From positions 20,204-84,203 of the forward strand of contig RPFO01000580.1 in the NCBI GenBank assembly GCA_009746045.1: a stretch of 64,000 nt of DNA, in the 5' to 3' direction. The translations under genes and the position numbers were made by a program. The stretch is from Mesostigma viride (taxonomy: Eukaryota > Streptophyta > Mesostigmatophyceae > Mesostigmatales > Mesostigmataceae). Shown here in pieces: positions 22,828 to 33,534 of this stretch (position 1 is the stretch's first letter; each line of letters begins with the position of its first letter). The notes beneath the pieces are model-generated. The model saw only the letters and a list, made by a program, of their open reading frames with translations. It did not search any database and was not told where the DNA came from.

Positions 22828-23117
22828 GCCTACACGTACGTTCTACTCCTCATGGTCGCCCTCCTGTAGAAGCTCTAGATTTTGCTACCCCTCCTTCGTC
22901 TCCCCCTAAGCGGGCTGCATCCTCATCTAGCTTAGATACTCCTCTCACCTTAGAATTCGGTTCCCTATCCATTACTGTTGTTAAAAAGGATTGATTTAAA
23001 TTGTTTCCTTCTTTTAAGCATTAAAAGCTTTTTCTTTTCTTTCCTTGCCTTAAATTAGGCCTTGTCCTTTATCCTTGTTGCTTTCAGTTAGATTCCTAAT
23101 CATTTACTTAATTAAAA

Positions 23118-24806
23118 ATGGATCCAGTGGGTGGTAACATGTCGCCTATACCTACCAACACTCCTACTATGAGTAATAATAATAATAATACTAACAACCA
23201 TAACAACAATCGTGGTAACCGACGGGACTCACTTGAAACGGTGCACCATCTCACTCCTCAAGGTAATCTTCGTACCTCACCTCCTTCTCCTGTTACTGGT
23301 GGTCGCCGTCGTCCCTCACTTACCCCTCCTACCTATGAACAACGTATGCATCAGATTTAGTGATGACCCTTCCCTTACCCTGAACCAGGCCCCTGCCCCT
23401 CCTGCAACCTTGGCTCAACCCCCAGCAGGTCCTCACTAACTAACAATGTTCTAGGCCTCCTTCCCACCCTGTGCCTTCCATGCCTGCTTTTAACACGGGT
23501 CGTGCCTCTGCCCCTGTCGGCCTTCTGGGCGCCCTAGTGCAGTTCCCTTTTACCCACCTGCTTCCTGGTCCTACCCTGAGACGGCCTATGAGGCAGCCCA
23601 GGTCCCTACCCGTGTGGCTGATTTAGAAGTTAATAGTGATTTCAGCACCATGCCCTAGATGATAGAAATTATGATCATTTTGCCTACTCCTCTCTTCGTG
23701 AGCAATATACTGTCCCCTTCTCTTATGGGCACCAGCCTGAAACGGTGGCCCCTTCTAGACCCCTACCCAAGACTTTTCCTCTTCCTTCCTTCTATCCCGC
23801 TTATGTAGCAGTGGAAGATAGTGGCCCTATGGGAAAAACTGACTCTTCTAATCCCCCTAAGCCCCCTGCTCTTCCCCTCTTTGCTAACCTTCCCAAGCTG
23901 GATGTCAAGTCTACCCCTCAACAGTTTTTCACCTTTATTATGTTGCTTACCCAGAACACAGAGTCGTGGCAGAATCATAATAGATGGCGTCTCTCTGATG
24001 CTGTATTAGTTCCTCACTATCTTACAACCTGCATTACTCCTGAGCTTGCTAACCTCATTCAGTGTGAGTCTTTGGCCTCTCATGCCTACCCTAACTCTGT
24101 AGCAGAATTGTTTAAGCGTTTAGAGAACCATTTAGTCCCTCCTGATTCAGATTGGCAGGATAGATTAGCCTTTGGTACCTTGCAGCAGGGTACTAAATCA
24201 TTTAAGGAGTATATGAAAGAGTTTGATGCTCAGATGGTACGAATTAGGGATTTGTCGGGTGCAGAAGTACGTGCTCGCTTCCTCCAAGGCCTCAGTAGAC
24301 CCTTATTACGTGAAGTCAAGCGCCAGTTCTCTGCCTACCGTTTTACTGATCTGCCCCTCAAGCATGTGCGCCAGCATCTCTTGCGTGTAGCAGATTTCTT
24401 CACCACCCTTCTCTTCCTACCCGTTCCCGTATTAATAATATTATCCTTACCCCTGAGGAGGAGAACTCCTATGTAGAAGAATTAGATATCTGCGTTGCTG
24501 ACCTTCAGCCTTGATGTCTCTCATATCACATGCTATCATTGTAAGGAAGTAGGTCATCTTAAACGTGAGTGCCCCAAGTTCCTTTCGGGTGCTCCCCCTC
24601 ATCCCGACGCTCGCCCTCCTCGTACCCCTCAGCGTGCTCCTATTCGTCCTACTTCAGGACGCATTCCCTCAGCTACCCCTAGTAGGCTGAATGCTGTGCA
24701 GGCAGGACCCCAGGGTTCCCCTATGATAATCAGGCTCCCGCACCCTCTTCGCTCCCTCGTGACCCTCCAGCAGTGGCTTTTTCGCCAGGGTCTTCTTCGG
24801 GGTTAG
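23118..24806 (+). pseudogene. gag: gag of the LTR element, with frame changes
   Basis: Gag forms the virus-like particle that surrounds the element RNA. The N-terminal part (23,118-23,360) is Asn- and Pro-rich. The capsid-like part (23,745-24,476) has the Retrotrans_gag flavour: WQDRLAFGTLQQGTKSFKEY followed by F...M..I and ARFLQGLSRPLLREV. The C-terminal frame (24,495-24,806) has a zinc knuckle CYHCKEVGHLKREC (CX2CX4HX4C), a nucleic-acid-binding motif of nucleocapsids. At least three frames are used, so this copy cannot make one Gag without repair or frameshifting. Confidence 0.8.
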
Positions 24807-25032
24807 TTCCTATGGATTTGGGGGGGAGGGGGAACAGTAGGCCTGTCAGCCGGGGGTAACCTGGACAGGTCCTTAGATAGTACCCCAGATAAAAATTTTT
24901 GCCTGCCTGTTTTTATAACCTCTGTAGGAGCTGAATCTTCCCTACCACTACGTGTGCGTCCTCTTATGTTCTTGAATGGTGGTTTAACCGTCCCCATACT
25001 GTTGTAGACCCTTTCTTGCATGCTGATGAACT

Positions 25033-25856
25033 TTGAATGTCTCTGTGTTGGTAGATAGCGGTGCGGCTAGCTCCTTTGTGAGCGAGGCCCTAGTTAGGCG
25101 TTTAGGACTAGTCCCTACCCCTCACACCAAACCTGTCACTGTTCATTATGCTGATGGTCGCACCAGTCATTCCCCGGGTACGGTGTCCCTTCCCCTGGTC
25201 ATACAAGGACGTACTGTCAACCTGACGGCCACTATAGGCCCTATCACTACCGCTGATGTATTACTAGGATTAGATTGGCACCAGGATAATAAGATTACTA
25301 TTAATTATGATACCATGGTCATTTGGTTTCCAGATAGCTCTTACTGGGTACCGGAACGTCATTATAGATTGGAAAATTTATCCTTGGTAGATATTACTCC
25401 TCCTACACCTGTTGATCCTCCTGTAAGACCTATACCTGAAGTATTAATGTCCAATGATGAGTTGCGTTCTGAACTAAAGGAATATGGATATTTATTATGT
25501 ATGTTCCTTCAGTTAGAAGTACAGGAGATACCTATCACTAATAATAGTGTGGATATAGATATAAACACAGTGGATACAATAGGAGTGGGATTTACTGAAA
25601 ATGAAATAGTAAGATACATGGCTGTGATAGATTCCTCAAAGGTTTTTGAAGAAAAGACTCCTTCTTATCCTCCTCCTCGTTCTGTTTTACACCGTGTAGT
25701 TATCAAGGACGGTGCAGTTCCTACGCACTCTCCGATGTATAGAATGGGCCCTACCGAGTTAAAGGAACTAAAACAGATTTTAGTGTCACTATTAGAAGCA
25801 GGATTGATAGAGCCTAGTAACTCTCCCTACTCAGCTGGTGTCCTGTTAGTTCCTAA
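25033..25856 (+). pseudogene. pol: pol N-terminal part: aspartic protease, first copy
   Basis: The frame starts with VLVDSGAASSFVSEALV, where DSGA is the active-site triplet of retropepsins, followed by VLLGLDWHQDNKI, the usual second protease signature. It continues into the linker and start of the reverse transcriptase (VVIKDGAVPTHSPMYRMGP, LLEAGLIEPSNSPYSAGVLLVP). At LVPN it is cut by the 1.9-kb ORF1-only element at 25,857. The next bases of pol are at 27,812. A second, slightly different copy of the same region lies at 31,871-32,949. Confidence 0.85.
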
Positions 25857-27799
25857 TTAATTAATTAAACTCGTGCTCCCGTTGGGGAGTCACGGAGCAC
25901 CGAAGTGCTTTTAATCCCTGTGTGTGCACTACAGGAGAAAGGGCAGAGACCCCCAGTCTCCTTCATGCCAAAGGCATGCCACAGCTGCAATCGGGCGCGG
26001 CTAGCTAAAAGGACAGGCTAACGATCCGGCAAACTGTGGGTGCAATAAGACCCATGTGAGCATATCATAGCAAGGAGCGTGGGCAAGTAATCTGAACATA
26101 GCCAGGGCGTAGCATGGCTGTACTAGGACTAGGCTATGGCTGGTTGTGTACCGTGCGTTGGCGGCACGTGACTAGGTGTGTTGGCACAGCTAGGCAACAT
26201 TCTAGGCATGGCTGCCTTAGCGGCAGTGACGCCAATGGTTACAAGCTAGGGCTATTGCTATTCTAGCCCGCTGGGGGCGTCCACATCTTGTGGTTGATCA
26301 TCAGGTCCCCGCCCCTCCAGTACACCTTGGGCTTCTGGGGGTCCTGCTTATGGCGGAGGTATTCCGGCCACAGGTCGCGTCGCTGCTGTTGCTGAGCGGG
26401 GGTGAGGTCGTCATCCAGCGTCCAGGTGAGGTCGTGCAACCGCTTGCGACGAGAGAGGAACCGCTGCTTATCCTCAGGGGAGGAGAAGGTGAGTAGGACT
26501 GGTGGGGGAGCCGCCTTGTCCCGTGAGTGGGGAAGGCGGTGGCACCCACGCAGTTCTACCTCACCTACCAGGCCCATGAGGGTAAGAAGCTGGTTCTTGA
26601 GCTCGTCAGCAAGAGAGGTTGACGTCTCACCTGGCTTCTGGGGGAAGCGACGTAGCACCACTCGGCACTCGCGGCGAGCGCGATCGGTGACCTCCCGTTG
26701 CTGGGCCTGGCGGTGGTCCTCCAGCTCCTGGAGCTTTGTGGCGATGGCGTCGGTGGTGGAGGCGGTCGCTGACCGCAGCAGGTCCGCGTAGGAGAGCGGC
26801 GGGAGGTCGCCAGCATCCTGCCGGGGTGGCTGGGATGCAATGGTGGCCGTCTGCTCCGCTATCTTGGGGACCTGTGTGGCCAGGGCCTCGGTGTGGGCGG
26901 TGATGGCCTCAAGCTTCTTCAGGAGCACGCCACACTTGCCCTCCACCTGGTTAAGGCGAGAGACAAGTGCCGCATGCGTTTCCGAAGCTTGTGCCGCGGT
27001 GTGCAGCGTCGTGAACTGGGGCTGGAGCTTGTGGACGACCTTGGTTTCCACGTTGGAGACCCGGGCCTCGACCGTGTTGAGCGTGGTGTTCAGCGATGTC
27101 AGCTGCTCGGCCAGCGGCCAGGTCACGTGCTCCTCCAGCACTGCGCGGATGTCATCCTTGCAGAGGGAGGAAGCCGAGGGGGCTGCCGGCTGTGCGGGGG
27201 CTGGGGTGCGGAGCGTGCGGGTGATGTCGATGAGGCGGAGCTGGAAATGGCTGGTCAAGATAGCCAGGCGTTGTTGTGCTTCGTTCATAGCATAGAGCCA
27301 GGACATGTCTCCATCGTAGTCAATAGCCCCCTTCACGAAGAGCTTCCGCTCCTGTTCGAGGAACTGGAGAACCTCAATGCATTCCTGCGGCGACAATTCT
27401 TGCCACCCGGTGAGGGAGAATCCTCGGTCGCCGGGGAGGAACTGGCGCCATTTGCGAGCGTGGCAGGGTTTCTTGGGCTCAGGCGAGGCGCTGGGAGATG
27501 GGGCTGCTGGCGGTGGGTTGGCAGGCCCAGACGGCTGGTTGGCGGGTAAGCCTGGCGGCGGAACAATGGCGAGGGCGAGAGGGTTGGGCTGGGCGCTGGG
27601 AAGCTGTGCCAGCTCCTTTTCCAGCCCTCGTTTGGCTTTGGTAGTCGTCATAGCTGGTCACGTGCGTAACTTTGTCTATACTGCGTGGCAGCCGTAACCG
27701 TTTATACTGGCAAGTGCGTCTTAGAAAGGCGCATCGAATGCAAGTGGTCTGACCGAATTTGGGGCTCAGACGCAAAAGATCTGAACTCCGCCGTCAGCC
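25857..27799 (-). mobile_element. ORF1-only non-LTR retroelement (family A), complete insertion
   Basis: The 1,943-bp insertion sits in pol and is flanked by the perfect 12-bp repeat GTTAGTTCCTAA (25,845-25,856 and 27,800-27,811). The undisturbed pol sequence at about 32,598 has this string once. On the minus strand it has a leader, one ORF, a 0.4-kb 3' region, a hairpin GTGCTCC...GGAGCAC and a TTAA-type tail. A long target duplication and a tail are marks of target-primed reverse transcription. There is no ORF2, so another LINE must have supplied the reverse transcriptase, as with mammalian HAL1 elements. Confidence 0.82.
26263..27651 (-). CDS. LINE ORF1-type protein, 462 aa
   Basis: This is the only coding region of the family A retroelement. 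The N-terminus is proline-rich. Residues about 70-170 contain FSLTGWQELSPQECIEVLQF. Residues about 190-270 have spaced hydrophobics and repeated T..S..N..E typical of a coiled coil. The C-terminal domain has CRVVLRRFPQKPG, ELRGCHRLP, VLLTFSSPEDKQRFLSRRKR and DLTWTLDDDLTP, which is the ORF1p layout of an RRM followed by a C-terminal domain. Such proteins trimerise through the coil and bind RNA. The frame is fully open. Its C-terminal block also occurs at 14,925-15,154. Confidence 0.75.
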   Translation of the reverse strand: MTTTKAKRGLEKELAQLPSAQPNPLALAIVPPPGLPANQPSGPANPPPAAPSPSASPEPKKPCHARKWRQFLPGDRGFSLTGWQELSPQECIEVLQFLEQERKLFVKGAIDYDGDMSWLYAMNEAQQRLAILTSHFQLRLIDITRTLRTPAPAQPAAPSASSLCKDDIRAVLEEHVTWPLAEQLTSLNTTLNTVEARVSNVETKVVHKLQPQFTTLHTAAQASETHAALVSRLNQVEGKCGVLLKKLEAITAHTEALATQVPKIAEQTATIASQPPRQDAGDLPPLSYADLLRSATASTTDAIATKLQELEDHRQAQQREVTDRARRECRVVLRRFPQKPGETSTSLADELKNQLLTLMGLVGEVELRGCHRLPHSRDKAAPPPVLLTFSSPEDKQRFLSRRKRLHDLTWTLDDDLTPAQQQQRRDLWPEYLRHKQDPQKPKVYWRGGDLMINHKMWTPPAG

Positions 27800-27811
27800 G
27801 TTAGTTCCTAA

Positions 27812-28149
27812 GCCAAATGGCAAGTTTCGCCTAGTTACTGATTATAGGAAGTTGAATGATATTACTGTGAAGTCTAAATACCCTCTACCTCGTATTGATG
27901 ATATATTTAATAAGGTTAAAGGTTCCACTTGTTTCACAGTACTGGATTGTGCGGATGGTTTTTGGCAGTTGCGGATAGCTCCTGAGGATTGCCATAAAAC
28001 CGCCTTTGCTACCCCTTTTGGTCATTACCAGTTTAGAGTAGCGGCTATGGGACTCTGTAACTCGCCTGCCTCTTTTCAAATGTTAATGAATGAAGTGCTT
28101 AGACCTGTTATGGGAAATTCTCACCTTCCTCAGGTGTCCTCTGATTTAA
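27812..28149 (+). pseudogene. pol: pol fragment, reverse transcriptase (first copy), cut by piggyBac
   Basis: This continues the frame broken at 25,856 with PNGKFRLVTDYRKLNDITV, CFTVLDCADGFWQLRI and GLCNSPASFQMLMNEVL. At the TTAA of 28,146-28,149 it is interrupted by the piggyBac element. It is identical in my reading to 32,609-32,949 of the second copy. The YLDD catalytic box lies beyond the cut and is present only in the second copy. Confidence 0.85.
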
Positions 28150-31100
28150 CCCCTAAATGGTCTGAGATCCTGCCGATAAATCGGCTGGATCTTCACAATT
28201 TTGCAAACCAGATGCCATCCAACCTACCCATATCCAATGGCTGTCCTTGGGGGCCAAGCATGTCCATGAGTTGCCCTTCGGGTTGGTATATCACAACCTC
28301 ACATATATGCAGGGTAGGCCATGTATAACTGCCGTCAAAGTCAGGGGGGTCAAGACGCGCGTTTTCATTTTTGGTAGAATGTGCATTTTGAATTATGTTA
28401 TAAGACCTAGGCACCTACCACTTCAGGGATGATAAACAAATAGTTGCTGAACAGTTTGAGCCATTGGGGTCATCATTTGGGTGGGTATACCAGCAGTTAC
28501 ACCCTGTACCCCCAGCAGCCCATAAACCGGCCGAAACTGTCATTTTTACATAATGCATCATTTCTCATGGTTGCCACCATTATTGTGAGTCCAATGACTC
28601 AATTACTTGCATACACATAATGCATGAATATCCCTGACAGTTTGGACTGAATGTTTGCAATAAAAGTCTTTATTATGCTGGCAAAGACATGCGTAATTAC
28701 GAGTGGGTGCTGGCACACGCTGGGACACAAGGGTATATCCCCACCCTATTTATTATTCCCCCAAGCTCAACTGTTCAGCAGTTGCAACCAAGGTGGCCAT
28801 GTAAACTAAACTGGCTAGAGTAATGCAAACACTGCATGCTTGACTGCCATTTACAAGCACTAGTGGGGCTGTCAGCTATCAAGCTACACGTGAGCCACAC
28901 CACCATGCACATGACACCACATGCTATTCCATACAGCAATCAAACCATCATGCACTACCAAACAGGGCACACATGCTAAACTGAAAAAAGCAACACACAA
29001 GCATGTCAAGAGGAGCCACTAGTGTGCAAACTGGCTATGGTGTGCGATAAAATATAGCATGACCTGCTGGCCTATGGGGAGGTAGGCTTCTACTTCTTCT
29101 TCTTGTTCTTGTTCTTGTTGATGGGGCAGTGGGCCTTCAGCCAGGCCTTCCTAGCATTCCCTTGCAGGGTGGAACCAGGCGTTGCCCCTGCGCGGGTCTG
29201 CCTCGTCGCCAACCACTCCTTCCCCCTCTCGCCCTTCTGGGTGAGTGGCTTGGAGTGCCTGGGGTCAGGTGCTGGCTCCCCCTCGATCTCGTCCATCCCT
29301 GGCACTCGGCCTGAGTGGAAAATCTGGAAGCAGGGGTACTCCACGCTGCTGCACAGGGCAATGTCACACTCTGGGCACCACGAGCTTGTGCGCTTGCGAT
29401 CGCCGGTGGTGGTTGTGGCAGCGCAGACCGCGCAGTCGGCCTCGACCGCGAATGGAATGCGCTGGGCCTGGTGGTTGCCATCAAACCGTCCCTCCCTGAG
29501 TGGGATGAGGGTGAGCTGCCTCACAGGGGCAGGCGCCCCTGGCCACTTGTTGCTGCCCAGCTGATCTGCCAGCAGTGACAGGAAGGTGTAGTGGCTCATG
29601 CAGGACTGCGAACGGTTGACGAAGGTCATCAGCAGGTATGCATTGGTGATGGCGTTCACCAGGTGGGCCCCAAAGGCCCTGTGCCACCACACCTTGCTCA
29701 CCAGGGCCTTGCCCACGTCGTATTCGGCAGCCAGCTGGTCAAACAGGTCGACTGCTTTGTAGCATGACCAGTAGTTGGGGACGGCTGACGGTGCTGGGAC
29801 GTTCACCCTGGCATTGCCACGCCCGCCATGGCGGTCCACCATGATCTCCTGCAGGCCATACCCCTTCTGCAGCAGGTACACGAGCTTGCGGTCCATCCAC
29901 ACAAGCGCCTGCAGCCCCGTCTCCTCGTGCACTGCCCACGCGTAGAAGCCCTGCTTGAGTGCCTTGCCCTTGGGGATGAGCATCTTGAGCTCAGCCCAGG
30001 GGATGCCCCTGCGGTTGGGCACAACCGTGCCGACCACGTTGTGGCCCTGCTCATGCAGCCACTCCACGGCTGGCCGGCTGGTGTACCACCTGTCCATGGC
30101 CACGTCCATGGAGTGGGGCAGGGTCTCCCCAAGGAGCTGCACGACCTTGAGCGTGTGCTGCTCCTCCGGCAGCTTGTCGTAGGTGTGGTAGTGCCACAGG
30201 TAGCCGCTGGGGTGGCCACACGCAGAGTACCCCAGGATGTGGAAGGGGGCTGGCTTCAGTGGGTTGAAGCAGCGAATCATGCAGTATTTGTGGCCGGTGC
30301 CCACACAGCGCTCGTCGATGGCGCACTTCCCCCCGAGCGTGCAGTACTTCTTGTACGCCTTGTTGAGGTGGATCTCGAGCCACTCGAACTGGTAGAGGCG
30401 GTACTCGCGGGAGTCGGTGTTGGCTGGCTTGAAGGCACTGTCCCTGAAGTGCAGGAAGCGTGTGATCTGCTGGAAACGCTTGAATGGCATGGCGTGCTGA
30501 AGGCCCGGGGCTGTGGCCATGCCCACCTTGCGGTCAACGAAGTAGAGCTGTGCGTTAGGCAGGCGCCCAAGGCCCATGGTAACCAGGATGCCCAACCACT
30601 TGGCCAGCTCATGGATAGTCAATGGCGTCCACTCACGTGCCCCGGGTGGCAGATTGGCAAGCTTCATGTTGGCATACCTGTTGGTCTCCTCCACAATAGG
30701 GCCCAGCACATCATCTCGTGTCCACAGCAGAGCAAAAATGTCGACAGGGCTCTCCTGGTACTTTGTCTGGTTGCCGCCAGGCAGCTTGGCCTGCTCAGGA
30801 AGAGGCATGGCAACGTCGACGGCAATGTTGGTCGACAGAGACTGCACGTGGTAGTCGGGTGCTCCCAACCCCAAAACCCACCCTCGTGCAGGATTCGAGG
30901 CACTTCCCTCATCAGCAGGCTCATCGTCGCTTAGCACCGGATCTCCCACATCCTGCTCAGGCATGTCCTCCACGCCATCGCCCTGCCTTTGCAGATGTTC
31001 CTCCTCTTCCGGGTCAGATTCCGCATCGCGCGCGCCCAGCGATCGCTTGCCTTTCTTCTTGCCCACAGCGATCCTCTGGCGCCGGGAGGGTAGATTGGCA

Positions 31101-31870
31101 GCTTTCTTGGCTCGTGAACGCTTGCGCTTCTTCACCGGGGACTCCTCGATGTCCTCCTCCTCATCCTCGCCGGCATCCTCCTCCTCCTCCTCGTATTCCT
31201 CCTCAGACCCAGCGTCCGACTGCTCCACCTCCTCCGCCTCAGGGGTCGCCTCCCGCGCCTCTGCCGGGCCAGGACTTTCATCAGCACCATCCCCCACATC
31301 GTCAGCAGCCACCAGGTACTCAAAAACCTGGTCCTTCGTGAGTGGGAGCGGCCTTTTATCGCCATCAAACAAGCAAAATGCCTGCGATTTGTCTCGTGTC
31401 ACCCGCGTTACTGTCCCTGGTATGCGCACATTCGCATAATTTTCACCATATTTATCCTCTGCCCAGTCAGCCCCGAACAGGACCGCAGGAACGCTAACTC
31501 TAAGGCCCCTAACGAGCCGCCCTGAGGCTGCCATTGTCGTGGGCGCGGCCGCCATGCACGGGCTGTCACACAATAAAATCACGTGCGAACGTGATTTTTG
31601 CGGCGTACGTCGGTACCGACTGCACCCAAAAGTACCCAAAAAACCCTGTACCCCCCCACCTTTGACGGTCCAGAACATGGGTTAAACTTTGTCAAAAGTA
31701 TGCAAACCCATATACTGTGCTTTAAAGTATTTTATAAACTTTCGATCTTCTCAGCTAAGCTTTTCCTAATTCTCAATAGTTTTCGCGCAATTTGGCCGCC
31801 CGAGAAGGGGCCGATGCATCGGCTGGAACTCGATTTTTGGCGGAAAATCGGCCGCAAGACCATTTAGGGG
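28150..31870 (-). mobile_element. piggyBac transposon, 3.7 kb
   Basis: CCCCTAAATGGTCT at 28,150 is the exact inverse of AGACCATTTAGGGG at the right end. Further inward both ends show GCCGAT/TCGGC-like stretches. TTAA lies at the left border, the obligatory piggyBac target. On the right the expected TTAA is missing: the element joins TACCCCTCACACC, an earlier part of gypsy pol. One full-length transposase ORF is inside. The right junction therefore comes from rearrangement and not from plain insertion. Confidence 0.85.
29090..31555 (-). CDS. piggyBac transposase
   Basis: An 821-residue nuclear enzyme that would cut and rejoin DNA at TTAA sites. The N-terminal third is acidic (EEEYEEEEEDAGEDEEEDIE) with basic patches KKRKRSRAKK that may direct it to the nucleus. 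The DDE_Tnp_1_7 core shows all three catalytic Asp neighbourhoods: CAIDERCVGTGHKY, VAMDRWYTSRPAVEWL and KAVDLFDQLAAEY. The C-terminus has a Cys-rich finger (CAVCAAT..., WCPECDIALC, PCFQIFH) as in piggyBac proteins, then a lysine tail. I chose the ATG at 31,555 (MAAAPTTMAAS); an in-frame ATG at 31,678 lies close to the transposon end and gives a less protein-like start. The frame is fully open, so the enzyme may be active. Confidence 0.88.
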   Translation of the reverse strand: MAAAPTTMAASGRLVRGLRVSVPAVLFGADWAEDKYGENYANVRIPGTVTRVTRDKSQAFCLFDGDKRPLPLTKDQVFEYLVAADDVGDGADESPGPAEAREATPEAEEVEQSDAGSEEEYEEEEEDAGEDEEEDIEESPVKKRKRSRAKKAANLPSRRQRIAVGKKKGKRSLGARDAESDPEEEEHLQRQGDGVEDMPEQDVGDPVLSDDEPADEGSASNPARGWVLGLGAPDYHVQSLSTNIAVDVAMPLPEQAKLPGGNQTKYQESPVDIFALLWTRDDVLGPIVEETNRYANMKLANLPPGAREWTPLTIHELAKWLGILVTMGLGRLPNAQLYFVDRKVGMATAPGLQHAMPFKRFQQITRFLHFRDSAFKPANTDSREYRLYQFEWLEIHLNKAYKKYCTLGGKCAIDERCVGTGHKYCMIRCFNPLKPAPFHILGYSACGHPSGYLWHYHTYDKLPEEQHTLKVVQLLGETLPHSMDVAMDRWYTSRPAVEWLHEQGHNVVGTVVPNRRGIPWAELKMLIPKGKALKQGFYAWAVHEETGLQALVWMDRKLVYLLQKGYGLQEIMVDRHGGRGNARVNVPAPSAVPNYWSCYKAVDLFDQLAAEYDVGKALVSKVWWHRAFGAHLVNAITNAYLLMTFVNRSQSCMSHYTFLSLLADQLGSNKWPGAPAPVRQLTLIPLREGRFDGNHQAQRIPFAVEADCAVCAATTTTGDRKRTSSWCPECDIALCSSVEYPCFQIFHSGRVPGMDEIEGEPAPDPRHSKPLTQKGERGKEWLATRQTRAGATPGSTLQGNARKAWLKAHCPINKNKNKKKK

Positions 31871-33518
31871 TACCCCTCACACCAAACCCGTCACTGTTCA
31901 TTATGCTGATGGCCGCACCAGTCATTCCCCGGGTACGGTGTCCCTTCCCCTGGTCATACAAGGACGTACTGTTAACCTGACGGCCACCATAGGCCCTATC
32001 ACTACCGCTGATGTATTACTAGGATTAGATTGGCACCAAGATAATAAGATTACTATTAATTATGATACCATGGTCATTTGGTTTCCAGATAGCTCTTACT
32101 GGGTACCAGAACGTCATTATAGATTGGAAAATTTATCCTTGGTAGATATTACTCCTCCTACACCTGTTGATCCTCCTGTAAGACCTATACCTGAAGTATT
32201 AATGTCCAATGATGAGTTGCGTTCTGAATTAAAGGAATATGGATATTTATTATGTATGTTCCTTCAGTTAGAAGTACAGGAGATACCTATCACTAATAAT
32301 AGTGTGGATATAGATATAAACACAGTGGATACAATAGGAGTGGGATTTACTGAAAATGAAATAGTAAGATACATGGCTGTGATAGATTCCTCAAAAGTTT
32401 TTGAAGAAAAGACTCCTTCTTATCCTCCTCCTCGTTCTGTTTTACACCGTGTAGTTATCAAGGACGGTGCAGTTCCTACGCACTCTCCGATGTATAGAAT
32501 GGGCCCTACCGAGTTAAAGGAACTAAAACAGATTTTAGTGTCACTATTAGAAGCAGGATTGATAGAGCCTAGTAACTCTCCCTACTCAGCTGGTGTCCTG
32601 TTAGTTCCTAAGCCAAATGGCAAGTTTCGCCTAGTTACTGATTATAGGAAGTTGAATGATATTACTGTGAAGTCTAAATACCCTCTACCTCGTATTGATG
32701 ATATATTTAATAAGGTTAAAGGTTCCACTTGTTTCACAGTACTGGATTGTGCGGATGGTTTTTGGCAGTTGCGGATAGCTCCTGAGGATTGCCATAAAAC
32801 CGCCTTTGCTACCCCTTTTGGTCATTACCAGTTTAGAGTAGCGGCTATGGGACTCTGTAACTCGCCTGCCTCTTTTCAAATGTTAATGAATGAAGTGCTT
32901 AGACCTGTTATGGGAAATTCTCACCTTCCTCAGGTGTCCTCTGATTTAAAGGATCCTTCCTTCTCCTCTGTTTCTTTATCTGAGCATGACCGTTCTTGTG
33001 CTCAAGCTTACTTAGATGATATTCTTATTTACTCTCCTGATTTTGAAACGCACCTACGTGATTTAAAGAAAGTATTAGAAATAATGGCTGAAAATTCTTT
33101 GTGGGCGCGCCGTGCTAAAGTTCGTTCGGGTAGGAGTGTCCCATTTTTAGGGCACGTTCTGTCAGATGCCGGGGTCGCTACCGACCCGGATAAAACTAAG
33201 TCAATTCAGGAATGGCCTACTCCTACCGACGTTAAAGGTGTACGTAGTTTTCTAGGAATTGCTTCTTACTATAGGCGTTTTATCCCGCGTTTCGCAACTA
33301 TAGCAGCCCCTATTAATCATTTATTAAAGAAGGATATCCCCTTTGTTTGGAGTAGTGAATGTCAGTCGGCTTTTCAGTGTCTAAAATCCCTACTCCTTTC
33401 CCCTCCTGTACTCATCCTACCGGATACTACTAAACCCTTTGTGGTAGCTACAGATGCTAGTAAGGTAGCTATAGGGGGTCCTTCTCCAGGATCAGGGTCA
33501 GGGCTTACAGCCAATTGA
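31871..33518 (+). pseudogene. pol: pol second copy: protease end, reverse transcriptase, start of RNase H
   Basis: The segment begins in the middle of the protease (VLLGLDWHQDNKI at about residues 26-38 of the ATG-initiated frame at 31,938). It runs through the whole reverse transcriptase: FRLVTDYRKLNDITVK, LDCADGFWQLRI, AMGLCNSPASFQ, AYLDDILIYS (the catalytic YLDD) and FLGHVLSDAGV. It then reaches RNase H (PFVVATDASKVAIGG) and stops at 33,518. The first 700 bases differ from copy 1 at about eight positions, and the following part is identical. The protease active site is not included, since copy 2 starts downstream of it. Confidence 0.88.
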
Positions 33519-33534
33519 GTATATCTCTAGGACA

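Noticed and set aside
29828-30934. 368-codon open frame opposite the piggyBac transposase
   Set aside because: Antisense shadow of a gene with strong domain evidence on the other strand.
31556-31678. Longer piggyBac N-terminus starting at 31,678
   Set aside because: Those 41 codons lie in the transposon's terminal region, while the ATG at 31,555 starts a normal Ala-rich N-terminus.
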